A DNA stretch of 64,000 nt from Mercenaria mercenaria (lineage: Eukaryota > Mollusca > Bivalvia > Venerida > Veneridae). Location of the stretch: NCBI RefSeq assembly GCF_021730395.1, contig NC_069367.1, positions 5,578,501-5,642,500 on the forward strand. Reading direction: 5' to 3'. A program made the position numbers and the translations under genes. Shown here piece by piece: positions 34,956 through 48,500 of this stretch (position 1 is its first letter; each line of letters begins with the position of its first letter). The notes below the pieces were generated by a model. The model ran no database searches and was not told where the DNA came from. It was given only the letters and a program-made list of their open reading frames with translations.

Positions 34956-35480
34956 TTTATACGCCCGTTTGAAAAACGGGACGTATTATGGGAACGCCCC
35001 TGGCGGGCGGATGGGCGGGCGGGCGGTCGGCGTCCACAGACCTTGTCCGGAGCATATCTTCTAGATGCATGGAGGGATTTTGATGAAACATGGCACAGTT
35101 GTTCACCATCATGAGACGGAGTGTCATGCGCAAGAACCAGGTCCCTAGGTCTAAGGTCAAGGTCACACTTAGAGGTCAAAGGTCAAATTCAAGAATGACT
35201 TTGTCCGGAGCATATCTTCTTCATGTATAGAGGATTTTGATGAAAGTTGGCACAGTCGTTCATCATTATGAGACGGAGTGTCATGCGCAAAAGCCAGAAC
35301 CCTAAATCTAAAGTCAAGGTCACACTTAGAGGCCAAATGATACAAGAATGAAAAATTCAAGAATGACTTTGTCCGGAGCATATCTTCTTCATGCATGAAA
35401 GGATTTTGATATAGCTTGGCACAGCTGTTTACCATAATAAGAGGGAGTGTCAAGCGCAAAATCCTTAAAATTAACCATGT
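34956..35480. repeat. Mollusc-type tandem repeat element, three units of about 160-170 bp
   Basis: It opens with the palindrome CCCGTTTGAAAAACGGG and a GGCGGGCGG-rich leader, then repeats a unit marked by GTCCGGAGCATATCTTCT at 35045, 35203 and 35371. GGTCAAGGTCACACTTAGAG recurs in each. Elements with this opening are familiar from bivalve genomes. Open frames across it are repeat artefacts. Confidence 0.75.
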
Positions 35481-35489
35481 AAGTTAGAA

Positions 35490-35760
35490 GTTACCAATAT
35501 AAACTGCCATCAGAACTTTTTTTAAAAAAAATGAACAAACATGTTCGATGGTCAACAATATCGAATTACTATGGAGATGTTGTTGTATTACTGCTGTTTT
35601 AATAGCCTTTAATTTGGCGTGTAAATCATGTTTCTAACACGAACAATTATACATAGAATAAAGGAATCTCCTATTCCCGTGTCAATGTCTGCTACAGTAG
35701 GCAGACGTATAGTCGTTCACAAATGATAAATATTTAATGAATAACTAATTACTTCTAAAT
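35490..35760. repeat. Spacer block matching 21435-21745
   Basis: Diverged but colinear match to the region upstream of the hairpin block of copy 2. Together with 36870-37100 (matching 22380-22600) it shows that distal 5' spacers of copies 2 and 3 share origin. Confidence 0.6.
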
Positions 35761-35783
35761 CAAGAAAAGTTCATAAGATTAAA

Positions 35784-36805
35784 GGGAATATCTATAGTTT
35801 TTTCCTTTCATAGAATTTTTTCAAATTCACATATATGAAAGGAAAATTTTTGCTGAAAACAATGCACAAATAAAAACAATTTGTCACCGAGCTTGTTTTT
35901 GTGAAAAACTGTTTTAAAACATTCACTGTTGCTGAAACTGTCAGCGAGTTTTCAACATTTTCATCATTTTCTGCATTTTTATAAATATCAACCAAAATAT
36001 ACATTAACACAGTACAATAAGGTTTATTCTTTTTACAGATTTTATTATATACTTATTTGATATCATAGTGACAAGTTTCATGCCTGACAGGTATCTTGTT
36101 ATTTTTGTGGTTGTGTTTTCACATCGCATTTTAGTCCAAAGACAGTGTTGTTCATTAATGTAAGACAATTGTCTACGTACTGATAAGCCATTATCACCTT
36201 TCAAATTATTTCGTATTCAATTATAGAAACAATAAAGACTTTTCAAAACGTGTTTTCACTTCTAGCAGACATACATGTAATCAATAGTCAGGTTCGTACC
36301 ATTTTTCGTCCGAACAGACGTTGTATTCAAGCGGCCGTAGCATAAAATTTAGCCTTGTTACTCATACATTTTAAGCCATTTTAGTGCTCACAATACAATT
36401 ACAGAAAAATGTTCTTCACTCTAGATATTTGTCATTGAAAAAGTTCACAAAAGTGAATATGAAACAAGATTTTATTTTTCATTTGTACCCATTTTTGTAG
36501 GGATATAGTATTACAAGTATGACTATGATATCAAATAAGTATATAATACAGTCTGTAAAAGAATAAACGTTATTGTGCCGTCGTAGTGTATATTATGGTT
36601 GGTATTTATAAAAAAAGCAGAAAATTATGAAAACGTTAACAAATCGATGGCAGTTTCAGCAACAGTGTTCAAAACAATTTGTCACAAAAACGAGCCTGGT
36701 GACCCATTGTTTTATTTGTTCATTGTTTTTAGCACAAATTTTCCTATCATATAAGTGAATTTGAAAAAAGATTCTATGAAAGGAAAATAAACTATAGGAA
36801 TTCTC
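35784..36805. mobile_element. Foldback element with about 300-bp inverted ends
   Basis: The arms at about 35784-36085 and 36505-36805 are inverted copies. They share CTATAGTTT...CCTTTCATAGAAT at the tips and AAGTATATAA...ACAG...AAGAATAAAC at the inner ends. The centre of about 420 bases has no frame. The target duplication was not resolved, and the element is absent from the matching spacer at 21.7-22.4 kb. Confidence 0.75.
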
Positions 36806-37397
36806 GCTAAATGAAACAATTTGGATGCTCTTTTAATCTATTAATCTTTAGGCATTATACATTCCCTAATTAAGATTTTATTACTGTCAAACTTATGTCA
36901 ACCGAAGTAAGTAATAGGTCCTTGCCATGTTGTATAAAACTCTATTCAACTAAAAAAATACAAGACGCAGTTTTAAACTTGTTTGAATATTTCAACACTA
37001 TTTACGGTATAGAAGTTTATCAAAACGCGTCACATTAATATGTTCTTCATAACATCTCTGTATCATCGGTTGTATAAACGTAACACTGTTGCATAGATAT
37101 AATTTAGTTTCATTCTTAATGCAAAATCCTGGATCGTTCCTTTTTATATGTATCAGATCAACAAAAGAAAATAGTAACCCGCCTGAAATGTGTTATTTGA
37201 GGTGATGTAACTGTTCATGATAGTATTTATTTTAGCAAAATTAGCACAGTAACAAAGGGTTGATCAAGTGCTGAAAATAGATTAATGACAGAAACAGAAA
37301 GGAAACATTACACTTCACAAAAATGATAAAACGTACATGCACTTGAAGTCAAGGCTAGGCTAGTCAGGACTCCTTGTATACACCAGCAGGAAGTTGG

Positions 37398-37557
37398 CAG
37401 TTAGCAGTTGCAGCAGTTACAGCAGTTAACTGTTAGAACTGCTGGCAGTTACAGCAGTTAACTGCTAGAACTGCTAGCAGTTACAGCAGTTAACTGCTAC
37501 AACTGCCAGCAGTTACAGCAGTTAACTGCTACAACTGCCAGCAGTTACAGCAGTTAA
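37398..37557. repeat. 32-bp minisatellite with internal palindromes
   Basis: GTTACAGCAGTTAA recurs at 37416, 37448, 37480, 37512 and 37544, an exact 32-base period. The unit contains the palindrome GCAGTTAACTGC, so each unit can form a small hairpin. Confidence 0.93.
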
Positions 37558-37639
37558 ACATTGCGAATGTATGAAATTTCAATAATTACAAAGCTGAAAA
37601 ATAACAAAGCTTTTAGTAAGAATGTAACATCTATACAAT

Positions 37640-38460
37640 TTGTGTTGTTTGGTTAGTCTCATGTGGGGGTGGTTAATGTCGGTGGGGGCATTCGTGTTTG
37701 GGTGGTCTAGGGACGCGGGAGTGGCTGTGGGATCACGGGCTGGTTGGGAAGGTGTGCAACGTGGGAGTATACTTGCAGTTTTGCTGCGTTTAGGTGTGGT
37801 AAAAATAGGGCAATTAGGTCGGTGCAGTCACGCGATGACTTTTTCCTTTATTCGTTATTACTGTGACTTGTTAAACAACAAATGCTGTCAAATTAACGAG
37901 ATCATCCAGGTGTTCACTTGGTATGGCCCGAAGTGTGGAGGGCAGACCAGGATGTAGCTAACGGTGTGTGAGTTGTTGGGGAAAGAGACGAGCATAAACA
38001 TATGGTTAACATAACGAATGGAGGAACCGAAGGGTACGGCAGTAGTATAGGGGCGCTACACTCGAAAGAATTCCGTGACGTGTCGCGCGGAGGGATGGGA
38101 GCAGTCGCAGCGGGGAAACGGGATCTGAGGAGGGTGGGGAGAATTAAAACTGGGTCCGCTGAAGGATGAGTGTGGCGATCGATGTTGTGTGGGGGAATGT
38201 ATTTTTGGTTGTTTTGTTGTGGAGGGAAGCAGCGGGTGTAAGATGGAAATAATGGGGAAGCACTAGTTCACTCTCTTAGGCCTGCCAAATAGTGGAGTGG
38301 ACACGTCACCGTGCAACGTGTAATGTGTGCTAACAACGCGGAAAACAACGTAGAGTGCGTAGAGTGAGGTCTATCCCATTTCCTGCTTACCGGGAAGCCA
38401 GACACTTCGCGTAAAATTACTTTTAAGTGTTACAAGAAGCCTCAGAGGAACTAGAAGGTT
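37640..38460. other. G-rich compositional island, no gene recognised
   Basis: This stretch is much richer in G (many GGG and GTGGG words) than the AT-rich DNA on either side and is strongly skewed toward G over C on the plus strand. An open frame at 37640-37957 has no recognisable domain and looks incidental. It has no paralogous counterpart in the window. Confidence 0.5.
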
Positions 38461-39553
38461 AAATGTATATATATAACACAATCATTATTCGACTGTTAAA
38501 TGTAATTTTCATATTAGAATCAAAATCTATCATGTATTGCTTTCAGCAACAAATTGTCAGTTGCCAGATACCTAATTACAAAATTTGCAATATTGACTGC
38601 TCTGTCATTAGACAACAGCATTACAAGGCGTTCATGTTGAAAAAAATGTTACAGTTTAAATTGTTGCTACATCAACCATTTCTGTCAATTCATCATACAA
38701 CGCCAAACATCATGTCTTTGGTACTGATTAATAGAATTAATTGTGTCTAATACCTTAATAAAGAAAAAGACCTCAGTATGTTTAAATTGTAGTTCATATA
38801 ATTTAAGCTGTTTATGATCTTACATTGTTATGTACGTTATATCTTGTCGGAACAAGTTGTCTTTTTTCACCAGTATCGTGTGCGCGGAACCTAATGTGTC
38901 AATTTTCCCATTTCACTGTTGCAGTTCCAATTGGTTTTGTCCTTTCGTCGCCCAGGCATTAAAAGATAAGTCCCGACTGGGATCACAGAATTTAATTTTG
39001 TTGGCTGATTGATTAAAAAATATTTAACGACGGGGTCAATGTCAAGTTTTTGCCGTTTCGATCCTGGGGGTTGTAGGTTCAAGCTGTTATAGGGTTGGCG
39101 ACGACACTTAATCTTACCTTTTTTCAAGGAAGTGGACAGAATAGTGTGAATATTTATCACAATTAGTGTGAAAGAAAATCCATAAAACGGAGACCATGTG
39201 AAACGCAGTAGAAAATCATTACTGCACAAATCTAACGTAAATATACTCTGGTGATGAAAAGCGCATCTGTCATCATGCTATGTACCTCGACTATTTACCT
39301 TTATTATATCATTATTTTGTGTGTGGTGTTTGTGGTGGGGGAGAGGTGGGGGGGGGGGTTATTATATGAACGTTACTAGACGAATGCTATTTAGAGAGAG
39401 ATACGCACAGATACCGGTACAGCTTTCTATAAACACGGAAAACCGGTCCTTGGAAGGGAAAACATGGGTCTTCAGTCAAAATACACGCCGAGTATCACAC
39501 GGGAGAAACATTAGAAATAAGAAAAAAAGAAGGAAGTCAAAAGGGGGGAGGGG
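38461..39553. other. Spacer between the G-rich island and the satellite
   Basis: AT-rich DNA without an identified gene. A G run lies at about 39335-39358, just before the satellite. Confidence 0.5.
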
Positions 39554-42500
39554 CGGTTCCCGGCCAATCACAAAGTCCACCCTTGCTCGGAAACCATACC
39601 TTAACCCGGATGGCCCCACCCCGGGCGTGCGGTCGTCCACCCTCTCTACAACGACCACCCGGTGGCACCACCCCAGTTTTCTCTACTTTTGGGGACTGGA
39701 CCGCCGACAACCGCGAAAACTCGCCATGTTAAACTTCTGCCCAGACTTTGGAGCACTCTCACTAAAAAACCCGAACCCTTAACAACCGGGTTGGCCGCCG
39801 CTATGGCCGGTCCGAATGCACGACCCCTCTACAACGCCCACCCGTTGCACCCCAGTTTTCTTCTTCTTCTTCTACGGTTACGGCCAGCAATCAACTGCTG
39901 GAGGCGAATGGCGTTTTCGAGCGTTCCCCCCCCGCCCGGGCCAAACACCAAATCCACCCTTTCTCGGAAACCAGACATTAACCAGGATGTCCCCACCCGG
40001 GGGCGTGTCGGGGCTCCAACCCTCTCTACAACGACCACCGGTGGCACCCTCAGTTTCTGTTCTCTACTTTTGCGGACTGGACCCCGACACTACACTCGGC
40101 CATTTTTAAAACGTTTCTTCCAGACTTTGAGCACGCTCACGAAAAACCAGACCTTAACCGGGGTGGGCCGCTATGGCCGGTCGCATGCACGGACCCCCCT
40201 ACAAGCCCACCGTTGCAACCCCAGTTGTTCGTGCTACGGTTCGGCCAGAATCACTGCTGGAGCGAAGTGGCGTTTTCGAGCGTTTCCCGGTCCAAACACC
40301 CAAAGTCCACCTTGCTCGGAAACCACCTTACCCAGGATGGCCACACCCGGGCGTGGCGGGCGTCCACCCTCTTACAACGACCCACCCGTGTGGCACCCCA
40401 GCAGTTTCTTTTTCTGTTTCTTCCTACTGTTGCGGGACTGACCCCGACAACCGAAACTCGCCATTTAACTTCTGCCCGACTTTGGAGCACGCTCAACGAA
40501 AAAAACCAACCTTAACCGGGGTGGCCGCTAATGCCGGTTGCCGCATGCACTAACCCCCTCCTACAAAACGCCCACCTCGGTGGCACCACCCCATTTTCTT
40601 CTACGTTCCGCCAGTGGCAATCAACTGCTGGAGGCGAAAGAGCGTTTCCGAGGCGTTCCCTGCCAAACACCAAATCCACCCTTTCTCGTAACAACCTTAC
40701 CAGATGGCCACCACCCGGGCGTGCGGGCGTTCCACCCGCTCTACAACGACCACCCGGTGGCACCCCAGTTTCTTCTAAATCTTCTTCTACTGTTGGGGAT
40801 GGACCCCTACAAAAGCGCGAAACTCGCCATTTTTACTTCTGTCCCCATACTTGGAGCAACGCTCACAAAAACCAGACCTACCGGGGTGGCCGCTATGCCG
40901 GGTCCGCATGCACAGCCCCCCCTCTAACTAACACGTCCCACCCGGTGGCAACCCCAGTTTTCTTCTACTTCTACGGTTACGGCCAGGCAATCAACTGCTG
41001 AGGCGAAATGGCGTTTTCGATCGTTCCCGGCCAACACACCAAGTCCACCCTTGCTCGGGAAACCATACCGGTTAACCATATGGCCACCACCCGGGCGTGT
41101 CTGGGTCGTCCACCCGTCTCTACAACGACACCTCTGTGCACCCCAGTTTCTTCTACGTGTTGCTGGACGGGACCCCGACCGCGAAACTCCGGCCATTTTA
41201 ACGTTCCTGCCCATACTTTGAGTCAGCGCTCACGAAAAACCAGACCTTAACAAACCGAGGTGGCCGCTATGCGGGTCCCGCATGCCACGACCCTCTACAC
41301 CGCCCACCCTGGCACACACCCCCAGTTTCTTCACGGTTACGGCAGGCAATCAACTGCTGAGTCGAATGGCGTTTTCGGAGCGTTCCCCGGCCAAACACCA
41401 AAGCCCCCTTGCTCGGAACCAGCAGACCTTAACCTGATGGCCAACCACCCGGGCGTGTTCGGGCGTCCACCCATCTCTAACAACTACCAACCCGTGGCAC
41501 CCCAGCTTCTTCTACTGTTGCGGGACTGGACCCCGACATAACCGAAACTCGCATTTTAACGTTCTGCCCAGAATTTGGAGCCGCTCACGAAAAACCATAC
41601 CCTTACCGGGGTGGCCCGCTATGGCCGGGTCCGCATGACACGGACCCCCTCTACCACGCCCACCCCGTGTGGCACCCCGTTGCTTCTACGTTTACGCGGC
41701 AATGGCAATCAACTGCTGGAGCAAATGTGCGTTTTCGAGCGTTCCCTGGCCAACACCAAAGTCCAACCTTGCTCGGAAACCAGAACCTTAACCAGGATGG
41801 CCACCAACCGGTCGTGTCGGCTCCCCCCTCTCTACAACGACCACCCGGTGGCACCCCAGTTTCTTCTACTTTGCGGGACTGGAACCCGACACACCGAAAC
41901 CTCGCCATTGTACGTTCTGCCCCAACTATTGGAGCACGCTCACGGAAAAAAACCAACCTTAACCGGGGTTGGCCGCTATGGTCGGGGGTCCGCAATGCAC
42001 GGACCCCCGCTACAAACCACAATCAGCCCACGCCGTGGCACCCCCCAATTTCTTCTATGTTTACGGGCCAGGCAAAATCAACTGCTGGAGGTCGAATGGC
42101 TTTTTCCGAGCGTTTCCCTTGCCAAACACCAAGTCCACCCTGCTCTAAACCAGACCTTCACCAGATGGGCCACCACCCGGGCGTGTCGGGCGTCCACCCC
42201 CTCTCTACCAACACCCACCCGGTGGCACCCCATTTTTCTTCTACGGTTGGCGGGACTGGACGCCCCCCGACCCGACACCGCCATTTACGTTCTGTCTGCC
42301 CAACTTTTGTGAGCACGCTCACAGAAAAAACCAGACTTAACCGGGGTGGCCCGCTATGCCGGGTCCGCATGCACGGACCCCCTCTACAACGCCCACCCGG
42401 GTCACCCCAGTTCTTCTACGGTTACGGCCAGGCAATCAACTGCTGAGGCGAAATGGCGTTTTCGAGCGTTTCCCGCGGCCAAACACCAAAGTCCCACACG

Positions 42501-45500
42501 CCTTTCTCGGGAACCAGACCTTAACCGATGGCCACCACCCGGGCGTGTCGGGCGTCCACCCTCGGTCTACAACGACCACCCTGTAGCACCCCCAAGTTTT
42601 CTTCCTAACTGTTGCGGACTGGGATCCGCCCGACAACACCGAAACGCGCCATTTACTTTCTGCCCAGACTTTGGAGCACGCTCACAAAAAAAACCAGAAC
42701 CTTGAACCGGGGTGGCCGCTATCCGGTCGCGCATGCATCGACCCCCTCTACAAACGCCACCGGTGCACCCCCAGTTCTTTCTACGGTTACGGCCAGGCAA
42801 TCAACTGCTGAGACGAAATGGCGTTTTTCGAGCGTTCCCGTCCAAACAAACCAAAGTCACCCTTGTCGGAAACCAGACCTTAACCATGATGCCACCACCC
42901 GGCGTGTCGGGGCGTCGCACCCTCTCTACAACACGACCACCCGGTGGCACCACCTCCAGTGTTCTTCTAACTTTTGCGAGGACGGACACCCGACACCGAA
43001 AACTCGCCATTTTACGTTCTGCCCGACTTTGGAGCACTCTCACGAAAAAACCAGCCCTTAACCGGGTGGCCGCTATGGTCCCGGTTCCGCATGCACGACC
43101 CCCCTCTATCACGCCCACCGGTGGCACCCTCAGGTTCTCTATCTAACGGTTACGCCAGGCCATCAACTGCTGGAGGCGAAATGGGCGTTTTCGTAGCGTT
43201 CCCGCCCTGCCAAACACCAAAGTCCACCCTTGCATCTGACCATACCTTAACCAGGTATGGTGGCCACCACCCGGGCGTGTCGGGCGTCCACCTCTCTACA
43301 ACGACACCGCGTTGCCACAAAACAAAAACAAAAGCCAAAAAAAAAAGAAAAAAAAACAAAACCGGTTGGCAAAGAAAAAAACAAGCAAAACAAAGGCAAA
43401 AGCAAAGCAACAAGCAAAACACAAGACAAACAAACACAAAAAGCACAAAAAAAAACAAACAAAAAAACAGGGCAAAAAAAAAAAAAAAAAACAGCAATGC
43501 CAAAAAAAAACCACCAAAGCAAAAAAAAAGCCCAAAAAAAAAAAAATCAAAAACAAAAAAAAAAACAAAAACACAAAAAAAAAAAAAAAAAAGGCACAAA
43601 AGGCAAACAAAAACACCAAAAAAACAAAAAACAAAAAAAAAACAAACAAAAAAAAAAAAGAACAAAAAGAAAAAAACAAACACACAGAAAGAAAAAAAAC
43701 AAACAGAGCAAAACACAGCAAAAAAAAAAAACAAATGAAAAAACAAAACAACAAAAAAAAAAACAGAGCAAAAACCAAAAAAGCAACACAACAAAACACA
43801 AACAGCAACAAAAAAAAATAACACACAAAAAGCAAAAGCAAACAAAAAAAAAAAAAACAACAAAAAAAAAGCAACACAAAAACAAACCAATCAAAAACAA
43901 AAACAAAACACAACCCCACAAAACAAAGCAAAAAAAAAAAAGCCAAAAAAAAACAAAAAAAAAACAACAACAAAAAAAAAAAAGCAACGCAAAAAACAGC
44001 ACCAAAAAAAAAAAAAAAACAAAAAAAACACACACCAAAAAACAAAAACAACACAAACAACAAAAAACAACACAGCGCAAAACAAAAAAAAAAACCAACA
44101 AAGCAAAAAAAACAAACAAAAAGCAAAAAAAAAACAAAACAACAAAAAAAGTCAAAACAATAAAAAAAAACAAAAAGCAACAAAAAAAACAAAAAAGCAA
44201 CGCAAAACAACGAACAACAAAAGCAAAACAAACAAATACAAACAAAAAACAAAAAAACAAACAAAAACACAACAAGCAAAAAAAAAGACAAGACAAGAAA
44301 GAAAAAAAAAACAAAACAAAGGAACAAAAAATACCACCCAAGAACTAAAGCAAAGAAAAAAACAAAAAGCATAATAAAACAACAAAGCAAAGCAGCAAAA
44401 AAACAGCAACAAAATCAACAAAAACCAACAACCAAAACAACCAAAAAAAAACAAAAGCAAACACAAAAAAACAAACACGCACACAAACCCACAACAACCG
44501 CACGCCAAAGCAAAACAAAAATAGCATAAGCCAAAAGCACAAAAAAATAAAGCAAAAAAACAAGCCAACAAAAGAAAAAAAGCAAAAAAACAAAAACCAC
44601 GAAGCAAAAAAACACAAGCAAAAAAAAAAATCCAAAAAAAAGACAAACAAAAAAAAAATAAAAAAAAAGAAAAAAAACAACCAAGCAAAAAAAAAGCACA
44701 AAAACACAAAACAACCAAACAAAAAAAACCACAACAAAAAGAAAGACAAAAAAAAAACAAAAAAAAAAACAAAAAACACACAAAAAAACAAAACACCAAA
44801 CAACAAAACAGCAAAAAAAAAAAAAAAAACAAAAGGGCAACCCCCCAAAAACGCAAGCAATAACACCAAAAAAAAAAAAAGCAAAAAATAATGCAAAAAA
44901 AACAACACACAAAAAAGGCAAAAAAAACAGAAACAAAGATCAAAAAAAAAAAACAAAAAAAAAGCAAAAACAAAGAACAAAAAAAGCAACAAGCACCCAA
45001 CAAAAAGCAAAAGGAAAAGACAAAGCACAGGCCAAAGAACAGAAAAAAAAAACTAAGCAAACCAACCCATTCAGTTTGTTTCTTCACTGTTGCGGGACGG
45101 ACCCCGACAACCGAACCTGCCCTTTTAACGTTCTTGCCAGACTTTGGAGCACGCTCAGCCACGAAAAAAAACCAGACCTTGCACCGGGTGGCGGCTATGC
45201 GGGTCCGCATCACGGACCCCCCTCTACAAACTCCCCACCAGGTGCAACACCATTCTTTCTTCTTCTAACGGTTACGGCAGGCAATCAACGGCTGGAGCGA
45301 ATGGGTTTTCGAGCGTTCCCGGTCCCAAACACCAAAGTCACCCTTGCTCGGAAACCGACCTTAACCAGGATGGCGCACCACCCCCGGCGTGTCGGGCGTC
45401 CACCCTCTCCTACAACGCCACCCGGTGGCACCCCAGTTTCTTCTAAACTGGTTGCGGACTTGGACCCCGACAACCGAATACTCGCCATTTACGTTTCTGT

Positions 45501-48500
45501 CCCAGACTTTGGGAGCACGCCCGCTCTCACGAAAAACAGACTTAACCGGGTGGCCGCTATGCGTCCGCATAAGGCACTTACCCCCTCTACAACGCCCACC
45601 CGGTGGCAACCCCCAGTTTTCCTTTCTTCTACGTTACGGCCAGCAAATCAACTGCTGAGCGAAATGGCGTTTTTCTAGCTTCCCGGCCAACACAAAGTCA
45701 CCCTTGCTCTGAACCAGAACTCTTAACCAGGATGGCCACCACCCGGGCGTGTCCGTGCGTCCACCCTCTCTACACGACCACCCGTTGGCCCCCAGTTTCT
45801 TCTACTGTGCGGGTACTGGAACACCCCGACATCCTAAACTCGCCCTTTTAACTTCTGCCCAAGACTTTGGAGCACGCTCACTAAAAAAAACATACGGCTA
45901 ACCTGGTGGCCGCTATGCCGGGTGCCGCTGCAGGACCCCCTCTACAACAACGCCCACCCGGGTGGCACCCCCCTTTTCTTCTAATGTTACGGCCAGGCAA
46001 TCACCTGCTTGGAGGCGAAATGGCGTTTTGCATAGCGTTCCCCCCCTCCCGGCCAAACCCAAGTCCACCCCTTGCTCGGAAACCAACCTAACCAGGATGG
46101 CCACCACCCTGGCGTGGTCGGGGCGCCCACCCTTCTCTACAACGAACCACCTTCACCCGGTGGCAACCCCAGTTTCTTCTACTGTTGCGGGACTGGACCC
46201 CGACACCGAACCTCGCATTTTAACGTTCTGCCCAACTTGGACACGCTCACGAAAAAACAGACCCTTAACCGGGGTGGCCGCATGCCGGGTCCGCATCACG
46301 GACGCCCCTTCTACAACGCCCACCGGTGCACCTCCATTTCCTTCTAACGGTTACGGCCAGGCAATCAACTGCTGAGGCGAAATGGGCGTTTTCGAGCGTT
46401 CCCCCCTCCAAACAACCAAAGCCACCCTGCCGAACCTCAGACCTTACCAGGATGGCCAACCCACCCTGTCGTGGTCTTATGGCTCGTCCACCCCTCTCTA
46501 ACAACGACACCCTGGGCACCCGCCATTTTCTTCTAACTGTTGGGGACTGGACCCCTACAAACCCGAACTCGCCATTTTACGTCTGGCCCAACTTTGGGGC
46601 ACGCTCACGAAAAAAAACCAGACCTTAACCGGGTGCCGCTATGCCGGTCCGCATGCACGGCCCCCCTCTACAACGACGCCCCCCCGGTGGCACCCCGTTT
46701 CTTCTATACGGTTTAGGCCAGGCAATCAACTGCTTGGGCGAATGGGCGTTTTCTATCGTTCTCCGGCCAACACCAAAAAAGGTTTCCACCTTGCTCGGAA
46801 ACCAACCTTAACCAGATGGCCACCACCCGGGGCGTTGTCGGGCGTCCACCCTCTCTACCAACGACACCCGGTGCACCACCAGTTTCTCTAAACTGTTGCG
46901 GGACGGACCCCGGACACCGAAACCATCGCCCATTTTACGTTCCTGTCCCCGACTTTTGGAGCACGCTCACGAAAAAACAGACCTTAACCGGGGTGGCCCC
47001 GCTATGCCGGGATCCGCATGCACGGACCCCCTCTACAACTCCCACCCGGTGGCAAACCCCAGTTTTCTTCTACGGTTACGGCCAGGCAATCAACTGCGGA
47101 GGCGAAATGGCGTTTTCGAGCGTTCTCCCGGCCAAACCACCAAGTCCAATCCCTTGCTCGGAAACCATACCTTCCAGGATGCCACCACCCGGCGTGTCGG
47201 GCGTCCCGCCCGCGTCTGGTGCTAGCAGGGGCGGACGACCCCCGGTGGCACCCAGGTTTTCTTCTATAACTGTTCGGGACTGGACCCCGACACCGAAACT
47301 CGCCATTTTACGTTCTGCCCAGATTTTGGAGCACGCTTCACACGAACAAACCATACCTTACCGGGTTGGCCGGCTATCCGGGTCCGCAATGCACGGACGC
47401 CCTCTACAACGCCCACGTCCGGTGCACCCCAGTTTTCTTCTACGGTATCGGCCAGGCAATCAACTGCTGGAGGCGAAATGGCGTTTTCGATGCGTTCCCC
47501 CCCTGCCAAACACCAAATTCCCCCTTGCGCGGAAACCGAACTTAACCAGGATGGCCCACCACCCGGCGTGTCGGGCGTCCACCCGCTCTACAAACAACGA
47601 CCACCGCGTGGCACCTCCATTTTCTTCTAGCTGTTGCGGGACTGGACCCGACACCGAAACTCGCCATTTTTACGTTCTCTGCCCAACTTGGATCCGCTCA
47701 GAAACCAGACCTTAACCGGGGTGGCCGCTAATGCCGGGGTCCGCATGCGCACGGACCCCCTCTACAACGCCCCTCCGGTGGCACCCCATTTCTCTACGGT
47801 TACCGCCAGCAATTCAACTGCTGGAGTCGAAATGGGCGTTTTCGGAGTCCCGGCCAACACCCAAGTCCACACACGCCTTGCTCGGAAACCAACCTTAACC
47901 AGGATGGTCCACCACTCCGGGCGTGTCGGGCGGTCCACGCCCATCGCTACACGACACCCGGGGCACCCCAGTTTCGTCTCACTGTTGCGGGACTGGACCC
48001 CGACACCGAAACTTCGCCGATTTAACGTTCTTCTTGGTCTGTGCCCAGACTTTGGAGCACGCTCAACGATAAAAAACCAGACCTTAACCGTTGTTGGGCC
48101 GCTATGCCGGGTCCGCATGCACGGACCCCCTCTCAACGCCGCACCCGGTGGCACCCCAGTTTCTTCTACTGTACGGCCATAGGCAATCAACGCTGGAGCG
48201 AAATGGCGTTTCGAGCTTCCGTCCAAACACCAAAGTCCCAGCCCTGCTCGAACCAGACCTTAACCAGATGGCCACCTACCCGGCGTGTCGGCGTCCACCC
48301 CCTCTCATACTACAACGACCACCCGGTGGCACAAAAACCCCAGTTTCTTCTACTGTTCCGGGACTGGACCCCCGACACCGAAACCCTCGCCATTTATCGT
48401 TCTGGCTGGCCCAGACTTTGGAGCACGCTCACGAAAAAACCAGACCTTAACCGGGGGGCCAGCTATGCCGGTTCCGCATGCACGGACCCCTCTACAACGC

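Noticed and set aside
34952-35459. Three overlapping minus-strand frames across the GTCCGGAGC repeats
   Set aside because: They follow the repeat units and encode the same repeated peptide, with no sign of a gene.
37640-37957. A 105-codon open frame in the G-rich island
   Set aside because: No domain, no promoter and skewed composition; probably incidental.
39662-42446. Many open frames of 100-260 codons in the GC-rich satellite
   Set aside because: They occur on both strands and shift frame from unit to unit, as expected from a GC-rich repeat with few stops. They are not maintained across copies.
43257-44348. Lysine-rich open frame of 363 codons and matching phenylalanine-rich frames of up to 364 codons on the other strand
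   Set aside because: They arise from the A-rich block: AAA gives Lys on plus and TTT gives Phe on minus, in every frame. No start context, domain or homologue is visible.
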